Part shown: piece by piece, positions 34,899 through 41,940 of the stretch
How the letters are laid out: each line of letters starts with the position of its first letter
How positions within the stretch are numbered: position 1 is the stretch's first letter
Origin: Roseibaca calidilacus
Lineage (GTDB): Bacteria > Pseudomonadota > Alphaproteobacteria > Rhodobacterales > Rhodobacteraceae
Direction: 5' to 3'
DNA length: 64,000 nucleotides
NCBI RefSeq assembly: GCF_001517585.1
Contig: NZ_FBYC01000004.1
Span: 930,001-994,000, forward strand
Position numbers and translations under genes: made by a program
The notes under the pieces: generated by a model
Told to the model about the DNA's origin: nothing
The model's database searches: none
The model's input: only the letters and a program-made list of their open reading frames with translations

Positions 34899-35105
34899 GT
34901 GACCGACAGGCAACCAGTGCTGCCCGGACGTAGTTCGGGACAGGATTCCTCCTCCGCAAACCTGCCAGCGCAGGGCTGTGGGGTTCAGGTGCGCGAAAGA
35001 AATGGCATCTGGGAGGTGCGGGTCGATGACCAATTTCGCGGCGACTACCTCCAGAAAGAACATGCACTCGCCGCTGCGGCCTTGCACAAGTTGTCGCACC
35101 GATGA
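34899..35105 (+). CDS. Small uncharacterised protein (DUF2188-like)
   Basis: A 68-residue protein read from the GTG at 34899, which follows AAAGGAG at 7 bases. The last 45 residues, VQVRERNGIWEVRVDDQFRG then DYLQKEHALAAAALHKLSHR, resemble DUF2188-type small domains with a Trp-x-Val strand and a terminal helix. The first 25 residues are Ser/Gly-rich and probably unstructured. It has no known function. An ORF at 35102-35305 overlaps its stop, but I cannot support it as a gene. Confidence 0.55.
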   Translation: MTDRQPVLPGRSSGQDSSSANLPAQGCGVQVRERNGIWEVRVDDQFRGDYLQKEHALAAAALHKLSHR

Positions 35106-35412
35106 CCGGTAGCATCGATTTGGCGGTCGCACAGGACTTTTCGATCCAGTTTGCCCAAAGCGACGGCATACTATCGAGATCGAATTTCCGGGTCTGCCCA
35201 CCGCCGGCCGCATGCGCTCAACGGCTGACCGAAGCACGAACACCTGGGTGTGTAAAAGCACGCGTGGCAATCGTTGGCCTCTGGCAAGGAGATTGGACGC
35301 GATGAGTCTGAATGAAATACCGGGTGGTGTTGCAATAGCGAATTGCAGTTCTCCGATTGGAAGTGCGTCCTTGGACGATGATACAAAAGTGTCCTCTCGT
35401 GGGGCGTCTGAC
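35106..35412. other. Gap without a supported gene
   Basis: The 307 bases before the first transglutaminase gene contain only frames with poor ribosome sites and unlikely composition. I see no hairpin, RNA gene or insertion sequence end here. The promoter for the following gene is probably within it. Confidence 0.4.
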
Positions 35413-36219
35413 ATGCGCGTGAGCGTCGGGTGTCGTCTGCGCTATAGCTTCCCGCAACCAACGCCCATGATCGCGATGCTGCACGTGCACCTTTCGCGCT
35501 TCGAAAGTCTTGAACGCGCAGATGATCTCGTTGCATCGCCAAGCGTGCCGCTCGAAAGCTACCGGGACGGCTTCGGCAATCGGTGCACGCGCCTTGTCGC
35601 GCCGGAGGGCGACTTTACACTGTCGATAGATGGCATCTTCCGCGATACGGGCCTGCCCGACCCCGTCATTTCTGGCGCAAAACAGCACGCCGTTCAGGAT
35701 CTGCCGTTCGAGACCATCGTATTTCTGCAAGGAAGCCGCTACTGCGACACCGATCTTCTTTCCGAGGAAGCGTGGCGGCTTTTCGAAAACACCGATCCCG
35801 GGTGGGCACGCGTTCAGGCAATCTGCGATTTCGTGCACCAACATGTCCGCTTTGACTACATGCGGGCGAAGGCAACACGCACGGCATCGCAGACGTTGGC
35901 AGAGCGCGACGGTGTCTGCCGCGACTTTGCCCATCTCGCAATTGCGTTGTGCCGCTGCATGAACATTCCCGCGCGCTACTGCACCGGATATCTAAGCGAC
36001 ATTGGTGAACCTCTCCCGCACCCTCCCGGTGATTTTGCCGCGTGGATGGAGGTATTCCTTTCTGGGGAATGGCACATGTTCGATCCCCGGAACAATAAAC
36101 CGAAGTTTGCGAGAATTCTGATCGCGCGCGGCCGCGATGCCGCCGATGTCCCTTTGACCCAGACATTCGGCCGGAACACTTTGACGGAATTCACGGTCTG
36201 GACGGATGAATTGACCTGA
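35413..36219 (+). CDS. Transglutaminase-like protein (catalytic His not conserved)
   Basis: A 268-residue protein with an N-terminal transglutaminase-type beta domain (MRVSVGCRLRYSFPQPTPMI) and a transglutaminase/protease core. Cys169 is in DGVCRDFAHLAIALCRCMNIPARYCTGYL, read here in parts. The position that carries the catalytic His in the neighbour at 37357 reads Ala209 in DFAAWMEVFL, and FDPRNNKP holds the Asp. It may be a peptidase-like or binding relative rather than a full enzyme. I start at the ATG at 35413 because family homology begins there. Confidence 0.82.
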   Translation: MRVSVGCRLRYSFPQPTPMIAMLHVHLSRFESLERADDLVASPSVPLESYRDGFGNRCTRLVAPEGDFTLSIDGIFRDTGLPDPVISGAKQHAVQDLPFETIVFLQGSRYCDTDLLSEEAWRLFENTDPGWARVQAICDFVHQHVRFDYMRAKATRTASQTLAERDGVCRDFAHLAIALCRCMNIPARYCTGYLSDIGEPLPHPPGDFAAWMEVFLSGEWHMFDPRNNKPKFARILIARGRDAADVPLTQTFGRNTLTEFTVWTDELT

Positions 36220-36350
36220 CTGTTTTCGGCTTCTTTGGCGAAGCGCCATGTAAAGCGGGGCGACAGTCCCCATATAAGTAATTCCGATGCCAAGTATCCC
36301 GGTCCGTCATGGAAGAGGAGTTGGCGCCGGCCAATCAAGGGATCGATGAC

Positions 36351-36488
36351 ATGTCTTTCAATGACCTGACGAAGCGGGCAGCGGCCGCAATGACGCCAAA
36401 GCCTGTGGAGACCTCGAAAGCCACTGCACAGAAGATCGAGGCTGAACCCGCTGGCAAGGACGCGCCAACGAAACCCAAGACATCTTGA
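36351..36488 (+). CDS. 45-residue Lys/Thr-rich small protein
   Basis: From the ATG at 36351, with AAGGGA eight bases before it, the frame encodes MSFNDLTKRAAAAMTPKPVE, then TSKATAQKIEAEPAGKDAPT, ending KPKTS. An in-frame ATG at 36309 would give 59 residues. The product is charged, Ala/Pro/Lys-rich and probably disordered. It lies between the first transglutaminase and the second LPAGEYE gene. The family is unknown. Confidence 0.5.
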   Translation: MSFNDLTKRAAAAMTPKPVETSKATAQKIEAEPAGKDAPTKPKTS

Positions 36489-36564
36489 GCTTTGCACAGG
36501 CTAAGCGCTCCTTTCTTGAAAGGGGCGCAGGCGAACCGCTGTATTACCGGAGAGGATCACGCCA

Positions 36565-37098
36565 GTGGAAGAACTGACAAGCAAGACAGTCGCGGTTTTT
36601 TCCCGGCCGTTCACCGTTCCGGGTTTTGCCGAAACACTCCCCGCGGGTGAGTATGAGATTGAAACGGAGTTGGTGTCACCCCCTGACAGCCAAGATCCCG
36701 AAACCTGGAAAGCCTCTGTCTTGGTGAGGCTTCATTCGCGGATTGCGCATCCGGGCCTTGCGCGGACCCTGACCGTTTCGCTTGCCGACCTTGACCATGC
36801 TCGGGCGAGGGACAAACTGACAGGCCGGGCGTTGTCTGACTTCTACCTTGAGGAAATGCTGGCTGATCCGATGGTCCGCCTCGTGATGAAGGCAGACGGC
36901 GTCTCTGAGGCGCATCTGCGACATCTCTACTCGGGGCGAGAGATAGCTGGTCCCGATCTGAATGTGCCTGCGGCGAGTGCGCCCACGCAAAAGGCACGGG
37001 ACGATGCCTCAATCAGGGCTGCAGAAAACGAAGGGATGCCTACGCGGCCGGGATCGCAGATTCCTGTGCACCTGCACCACGCAGTGGGACAAACTTAA
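36565..37098 (+). CDS. Uncharacterised LPAGEYE-motif protein B
   Basis: A 177-residue protein read from the GTG at 36565 after GGAGAGG. It shares PFTV-x-G-x4-LPAGEYE at residues 15-31 with the 104-residue protein at 34349, at identical positions. It then extends with SVLVRLHSRIAHPGLARTLTV and an acidic-basic second half, LEEMLADPMVRLVMKADGVS. The tail is Ala/Pro-rich. The stop overlaps the zinc-ribbon gene (TAATG). The function is unknown; the paralogy implies paired or duplicated roles in this cluster. Confidence 0.75.
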   Translation: MEELTSKTVAVFSRPFTVPGFAETLPAGEYEIETELVSPPDSQDPETWKASVLVRLHSRIAHPGLARTLTVSLADLDHARARDKLTGRALSDFYLEEMLADPMVRLVMKADGVSEAHLRHLYSGREIAGPDLNVPAASAPTQKARDDASIRAAENEGMPTRPGSQIPVHLHHAVGQT

Positions 37099-37307
37099 TG
37101 GCGCACAAGTCAATCGGTGACAGTGCAATGCCAGAGATTGCGTCCGCGCGGGCCCACGGCGACGTTCCGCGCGAACGCCAATGCCTGCGATGCGAAACCT
37201 TGTTCTGGAGCGAGGGTTTCGGAGAGCGGATTTGTCGGCGCTGCAAAGGCTTGAACGCTTGGCGTAATGCGGCACCTGTCAGTTCGGGTGCATCGCACCG
37301 CAACTGA
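37098..37307 (+). CDS. Small zinc-ribbon protein
   Basis: A 69-residue protein whose ATG overlaps the previous TAA. Cys29-x2-Cys32 (QCLRCE) and Cys46-x2-Cys49 (ICRRCK) form a compact zinc ribbon around [10 protein letters not shown]. Such proteins often bind nucleic acid or a protein partner. It is co-translated with LPAGEYE protein B and is followed by the second transglutaminase-like gene. Confidence 0.65.
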   Translation: MAHKSIGDSAMPEIASARAHGDVPRERQCLRCETLFWSEGFGERICRRCKGLNAWRNAAPVSSGASHRN

Positions 37308-37356
37308 TCAGCATCGACACGCGTGCTGCATTCCTCAAACCACACTGGACCCCGTT

Positions 37357-38244
37357 TTGGCCCGCCTCGACATCCTCCACACCACAACCTACCGGTACCG
37401 TCAGGCGGTTAAACTTGGACCGCACCGGCTGATGCTGCGTCCCCGCGAAACGCGAGAGTTGCGGCTGTTCTCACACGAACTGTCCATCTCGCCGCCAGCG
37501 ACCGTAACCTGGGCGCATGATGTGGCCGGCAACGCGATCGCTACCGCCGTCTTTGACGCTCCGACAGATCATTTGGTGATCGATAGCCGCGCCATGGTAG
37601 AACTGAGTGCGCCAGCCTGGCCAGTCTTTCCCATCGCGGCTTCGGCCGCACAATTTCCCTTCATCTATTCTGCCGACGAATGGACGGACCTCGGTGCGCT
37701 GACGGTTCCTCAATACCACGATGCCGATGGCCGCTTTGCCAACTGGATCGACGGTTTTGTGATGGCGCGCCCGACCGACACGCTGTCGCTTCTGAAAGAC
37801 ATCAGCAATGGCGTGTTCATGCAGATTTCTTATCAGAGCCGTGACGCAGAAGGCACCCAGTCGCCGATCGAGACACTCGACCGGGGATGGGGCTCGTGCC
37901 GTGATTTCGCGGTCCTGCTCGCAGAATCTGCCCGCCGTCTTGGCCTGGGCGCTCGTATTGTCTCGGGCTATCTGTCCGATCCCGAAACAAGCCTCATCGG
38001 GTCGGCAGGCGCCGGATCTACACATGCCTGGGTCGAGATATTTATCCCCGGCGCTGGCTGGATTGCCTTCGATCCAACCAACCGAAGCGTCGGATCGCAG
38101 AACTTGATACCAGTTGCCGTCGGTCGGGGCATTCACCAAATTTCTCCAATAGCGGGAAAGATATCGGGAGGCCCAAATGTCTTTTGTGATCTTTCGGTTG
38201 GAGTTTCGGTTCGAATGTCAGTGCCTTTTGGTGACGCAATCTAA
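37357..38244 (+). CDS. Transglutaminase-like protein with complete Cys-His-Asp triad
   Basis: A 295-residue protein read from the TTG at 37357 ([20 protein letters not shown]), the family's N-terminal strand. An ATG at 37267 would add 30 unlike residues and overlap the zinc-ribbon gene. After the beta domain, Cys181 is in [20 protein letters not shown], His223 in [19 protein letters not shown] and Asp239 in AFDPTN. This is the usual order of a transglutaminase or cysteine peptidase. The start is uncertain, as no good ribosome site is seen. It is the last gene of the cluster. Confidence 0.85.
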   Translation: MARLDILHTTTYRYRQAVKLGPHRLMLRPRETRELRLFSHELSISPPATVTWAHDVAGNAIATAVFDAPTDHLVIDSRAMVELSAPAWPVFPIAASAAQFPFIYSADEWTDLGALTVPQYHDADGRFANWIDGFVMARPTDTLSLLKDISNGVFMQISYQSRDAEGTQSPIETLDRGWGSCRDFAVLLAESARRLGLGARIVSGYLSDPETSLIGSAGAGSTHAWVEIFIPGAGWIAFDPTNRSVGSQNLIPVAVGRGIHQISPIAGKISGGPNVFCDLSVGVSVRMSVPFGDAI

Positions 38245-38449
38245 AAAGCGTGGATTGGTCTTACAATGTCCATAATGCTAAGGTACCTTTGCAAGCAAAA
38301 AACCTTTACACTGCAGTCTGAAAAGTCAGCGTCCGAAGCGCAGGACTAATTTCGTCACCGTAGGCAACTTAAGTTTGGTTTACCTTCGAGGTATATGCTC
38401 GCGGTGGAGTTTCGACGCTTCAAATACGAACTCTAGGCCCGCAACTTCC

Positions 38450-38595
38450 TTTTTCTGGATCACCCCAGCCCTTTGCTGATCGGCGGCGAAGTACTCGGGG
38501 ATCATGCTCTTGCCATTGTTGAATGGACCGGCAAGCGGCGAACCGCGTGGACGTAGGGGTGGCGACCGCTCCAGCAGCAGCTGCATCGCGTCATG
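38450..38595 (-). pseudogene. TniB-like ATPase fragment
   Basis: The minus strand reads LLLERSPPLRPRGSPLAGPF followed by NNGKSMIPEYFAADQQ. The GPFNNGKSMI stretch matches the Walker A motif of TniB, the ATP-binding transposition protein of Tn5053/Tn402-type elements (about 300 residues). Only about 50 residues remain. It shows that another transposon once lay here. Confidence 0.6.
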
Positions 38596-38650
38596 CGTCG
38601 GCGCAGCAGTGGGATAACCGGGGAAATCGAATGCCCCGTTTTCGGCCCCG

Positions 38651-38764
38651 ATGGCCGAAGCTCTGACCGGTGCCAGCCGCGCCGCCATCCAGCGCAACCT
38701 CGCCTGGATGGAAGCGCGTGGTCTGATCTGTGAGGTGACCGGGCAAGGACGCTATCGGATGTGA
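38651..38764 (+). pseudogene. C-terminal helix-turn-helix fragment
   Basis: The frame MAEALTGASRAAIQRNLAWM then EARGLICEVTGQGRYRM ends in a stop. It looks like the terminal winged helix of a plasmid-type regulator (DUF1612-like) or Fic-associated protein. The N-terminal part is missing and the 5' end abuts the TniB fragment. Confidence 0.5.
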
Positions 38765-38930
38765 CGGACCACGAACTGAAGACTGCTCCAGACTTCGCTT
38801 ATCACGTTGGTGGCAAAGGCACCAAAGCCCTCACGCAGCAGAGTATCCTGAGAAGCCCTATTCACTTAATGCATTTGTTGCACTTATTTCATATATGGTG
38901 GTAGTGAACAGAAAACGAGAGGAGACCACC

Positions 38931-39395
38931 ATGAACATGTTGGCACACCGGCATCTCCCACCGACCCCGCAGGACGCAGCGATCGCGCGCGTCTCGGGAC
39001 AGGCGCTGTCGCGCTTTGCCCGGGCACGCGCGCCGTTGAAGCTTCGCGTGACGGACTCCGAGCAGATGGAGCCGATAGAGCTTCCTGCGGGCGCTGTGTC
39101 ACTGCTCATTGAAATCCTCGAGGCGATGGCAGCGGGGCGCGGGGTCACCATCATCCCCGAGAATGCAGAGCTCTCGACAGTGCAGGCAGCTGAGGTCCTG
39201 AACGTCTCGCGGCCGTTCCTGATCAAGCTGCTCGAGGATGGCAGTATCCCGCATCGGAAGGTCGGCAAGCATCGCCGCGTCCGCATGGAAGACGTCATGT
39301 CGTACAAGGCAGCCATCGACAACGAGCGCGAAGCCGTCCTTGATCAACTGGCCGCCGACGCACAGGACCAGGACATGGGCTATGGCTCGAAATGA
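38931..39395 (+). CDS. Excisionase-type HTH antitoxin
   Basis: A 154-residue protein starting MNMLAHRHLPPTPQDAAIAR after a GAGGAGA ribosome site. The central helix-turn-helix ELSTVQAAEVLNVSRPFLIK followed by DGSIPHRKVGKHRRVRMEDV is of the MerR/excisionase type found in antitoxins paired with PIN toxins. The N-terminal half probably wraps around the toxin. It overlaps the PIN gene by 4 bp (ATGA). The pair would form an autoregulated toxin-antitoxin operon. Confidence 0.85.
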   Translation: MNMLAHRHLPPTPQDAAIARVSGQALSRFARARAPLKLRVTDSEQMEPIELPAGAVSLLIEILEAMAAGRGVTIIPENAELSTVQAAEVLNVSRPFLIKLLEDGSIPHRKVGKHRRVRMEDVMSYKAAIDNEREAVLDQLAADAQDQDMGYGSK

Positions 39396-39960
39396 GCCAG
39401 TATACGGTGCTGTTCGACGCGAATGTCCTCTACCCCGCGCCAATTCGGGACGCGCTTATGCAATTGGCTGTCACGGATCTTTTCAAGGCGAAGTGGACGG
39501 CTGACATCCATCGGGAATGGATCGACGCCCTTCAACGTAATGAACCTCATCGGGAGCGGGCGGCGCTGGAGCGAACTCGCGACTTGATGGACAGGGCGAC
39601 ACGCGACGGCCTGGTCACCGGTTACGCGGCATTGGTGCCGACCCTACACTGCCGGACCCCGACGATCGACATGTTCTGGTGGCCGCAATCGTTGGGCGCT
39701 GTGACGCCATCGTAACCCAGAACCTGAGGGACTTCCCACCAGAGACACTTGCGCCCTTTGGCATCGAGACCCAGCATCCCGACGACTTCTTCCGGAACCA
39801 ACTATCTCTCGCGCCGGGCTTGGTCTGTTCAGCGCTGCGGAAAGTTCGGGCGCGCCTCAAGAATCCGCCAAAAAGCGTCGACGAGTATCTCGCGATCCTG
39901 ACGCAGCAAGGGCTGGTCGCCACGGTTGCCGATTTGGAGCAGTTCGCCGATCTGCTTTGA
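39392..39960 (+). pseudogene. PIN-domain toxin, frameshifted
   Basis: A PIN-domain RNase toxin of about 190 residues if repaired. The first frame gives SQYTVLFDANVLYPAPIRDA with the metal-binding Asp and reads through LTRDGLVTG-type sequence. It is broken by one missing base between 39649 and 39650; the second frame continues the expected LPDPDDRHVLVAAI and then GRCDAIVTQNLRDFPPETLA. As written, the product is 107 residues with a wrong tail lacking half the acidic catalytic set, so the toxin is probably dead while its antitoxin is intact. Confidence 0.85.
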
Positions 39961-39985
39961 TCGCTGCCGATTGGCCGCCAATCCG

Positions 39986-40150
39986 TCAGCGCCGGAGGTC
40001 GTGGCGGGTGTGATTTGGCAAGCCGCCAACGAGTCCGGCGACCGCCTGCGTTTCCGTGCGGGGCCCGATGCCAAAGCGCTGCTGGACGAGCGCAAGGCCA
40101 AGAGCAAAGCAGATTTCTTCGGCGGTCTGAAGGGAATGATGGATGGTTAA
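39986..40150 (+). pseudogene. SDR oxidoreductase, C-terminal fragment
   Basis: The frame SAPEVVAGVIWQAANESGDR then LRFRAGPDAKALLDERKAKS and FFGGLKGMMDG is the last 54 residues typical of a short-chain dehydrogenase. No Rossmann fold, active-site Tyr or start is left. It is another piece of gene debris between the PIN and Fic genes. Confidence 0.65.
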
Positions 40151-40197
40151 AGGTGCCACTTGCGGCAGCTCGACGTTTCACGCCGAAGCGACGCGCG

Positions 40198-41436
40198 CTA
40201 AGCGGGCAGATCCCCATCTGCGAACAGGTTCGGGAAAAGTCGTTCGCGGTAGTCGAGAGGAAACGCCAGCCGTACAGGCGTCTTCGGTGAGGCAGATGAC
40301 AGATAGCCCGCCGCACTCAGCTTGCTCAACGTGTTGCGCGCTGTGCGCTCGGATGTCTTGAGCACGATCTGCGCTTCGCCGCGTTCCAGCGTGCCATAGC
40401 GAAGGACTGCCGAGATGAGGTCGGGCGCACGCTTGTCGTCGATCGTGTCTTTGACCAAGCGCCGGTAGCGCTTTTCCAAACCGCCAAGGTCGAAGAGCTT
40501 GGCTGAGAACGTGATCTGATCCAGCGTTACCTTCAGGAACCATTCGCAATAGGTCTTCAGCGCGGCCTCGGATAGATTGCCCCGCCCGTCGCGATCTCCA
40601 CGGCGTGGGGAATCGGCCATGTCCATCATGCGCTTGTATTCGCCCCGATCCGCCAATCCGCGCGCCAGACCGCGCGAGATAGACCAAAGCCCCTGACCTC
40701 CGATACCCGCCTCGAGCGCCATCGCATGTGACATCAGGCGGCTGACCCGCCCGTTCCCGTCGGGAAACGGGTGGATGAAGTTGAGCCGGTGGTGCGCCGA
40801 GGCGATAGCGATGATCCGCCCGCTCGCCGAGCGGGCCGCGACCTGAAACCGCTTGTCGAAGTGATCAATGAAGGCCGCGACCCGACCCGAAGACGGGGGC
40901 AGATGGCGACCGACGGCAACTTCGCTGTCACCCTCCTGCCGCATACGACCCGGAATGATTGGCTCGCTTGTTCCATCCGGGTGTTCGATCCGCCGGAACT
41001 CGTCGGGCATCTCGTCGTAGAAGGCCTTGTGCGCCCAGGTGAGGAAGGCGGCGGACGTTGGTCGTGGCAAGGTGCCGTCTTGGTGCAGCTTGTCGATCGA
41101 CCGCTGGACGATGACATGGGCGCGGGCTTCCAGCGCAAGAGGTCGTGTCTCAGCCTCAAGCTCGGCTCCGGCGAGGGCGCGTTCGATGTCACGCGGGCGC
41201 GTGTTGTGCCCCTCGATCAAGTTCGAGTAGTAGCAGTTCATCACCCTGACCAGGTCAGCCAGTTCGGCCGCACTGTCCGGGTGCAGGCCCTGTCCCAGCC
41301 CTGCCGCCTCGCGCTGGATTTCGACCGACAGGTCCGCCAGGCTGGCAGGTATGTGCTCCTCGAAGAAGCAAGGTTCGATCCTGCCGGGTGTCTCTATCAT
41401 TTCTTGCCGATCGTGATTATCCAGAATTTTGAGCAT
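40198..41436 (-). CDS. Fic family protein with N-terminal inhibitory motif
   Basis: A 412-residue Fic (AMP-transferase) protein. The catalytic loop HPFPDGNGRVSRL lies at residues 222-234 with His222. The sequence SNLIEG at residues 71-76 fits the inhibitory motif (S/T)xxxE(G/N), whose Glu75 would clash with ATP and keep the enzyme off, placing it in the class with an internal N-terminal inhibitory helix. The C-terminus has a winged helix (LERGEAQIVLKTSERTARNT), so it may bind DNA. It probably adds AMP to a protein. It stands alone in the cargo. Confidence 0.92.
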   Translation of the reverse strand: MLKILDNHDRQEMIETPGRIEPCFFEEHIPASLADLSVEIQREAAGLGQGLHPDSAAELADLVRVMNCYYSNLIEGHNTRPRDIERALAGAELEAETRPLALEARAHVIVQRSIDKLHQDGTLPRPTSAAFLTWAHKAFYDEMPDEFRRIEHPDGTSEPIIPGRMRQEGDSEVAVGRHLPPSSGRVAAFIDHFDKRFQVAARSASGRIIAIASAHHRLNFIHPFPDGNGRVSRLMSHAMALEAGIGGQGLWSISRGLARGLADRGEYKRMMDMADSPRRGDRDGRGNLSEAALKTYCEWFLKVTLDQITFSAKLFDLGGLEKRYRRLVKDTIDDKRAPDLISAVLRYGTLERGEAQIVLKTSERTARNTLSKLSAAGYLSSASPKTPVRLAFPLDYRERLFPNLFADGDLPA

Positions 41437-41557
41437 TTGTTACCACTTTACGCCATGAAGTCCAAGCTTTTGCCGATGTGCGTTGCCGATCATGGATGCC
41501 GATGTCCTATGTCCAGGTGTGACGCATTCGCAGCGTCATCAAAGGAGCATTCCACCG

Positions 41558-41839
41558 TCATCGTGTGATCTCGCCTGCCAACACAGCTCTTCCATGAACC
41601 GCGAGCGTCGCGGTGAACCTTGGACAGCCGAACTGCCGGATGACATCTAGGACCCGCGCGTCGTAGGCAGCTTGTCCGATGATGCGACACAGGTCCGACG
41701 CGTGAAACTGGCGGTTCGAACTCGGAGCAGCCCTGATCTGATCGTGCAGCTCGCGCTCCCGTGGATCCGCTGCCTGTCTTGGCGTGGGCGCTTCCGTCTG
41801 TCGGCTTTCCGAACCGGGTGAGGTTCGCCATCGGCGCAT
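41558..41839 (-). CDS. Uncharacterised 93-residue protein
   Basis: A minus-strand frame from the ATG at 41839. The first 30 residues are Arg/Ser/Pro-rich. The last 60, including FHASDLCRIIGQAAYDARVL and RQFGCPRFTATLAVHGRAV, could form a small alpha/beta domain. I do not recognise the family. It lies 54 bp from the inner end of the right Tn3 copy, and an 8-bp inverted repeat (41859-41880) sits between. Gene status is uncertain. Confidence 0.35.
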   Translation of the reverse strand: MRRWRTSPGSESRQTEAPTPRQAADPRERELHDQIRAAPSSNRQFHASDLCRIIGQAAYDARVLDVIRQFGCPRFTATLAVHGRAVLAGEITR

Positions 41840-41893
41840 GAACCCGAGTAGGTAGCCGGCGGGAACCCTGTCGTTCCCGCGCGCCCGGTTAAA

Positions 41894-41931
41894 GGGGTCT
41901 GATGCCGGAGAGTGCAGAATCCTACGCTAAG
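41894..41931 (+). repeat. 38-bp terminal inverted repeat, right copy inner end
   Basis: Same sequence as 21684-21721. The flanking bases are TTAAA, which do not match the other inner end. Confidence 0.95.
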
Positions 41932-41940
41932 GCCGTTTGG

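Noticed and set aside
35102-35305. 67-residue frame overlapping the end of the DUF2188-like gene
   Set aside because: There is an ATGA overlap but no family resemblance, unusual composition (Cys/Pro/Arg mix), and it runs into the likely promoter region of the transglutaminase gene.
40178-40687. Frames inside and antisense to the Fic gene
   Set aside because: They overlap a protein with perfect catalytic motifs and have no motif of their own.
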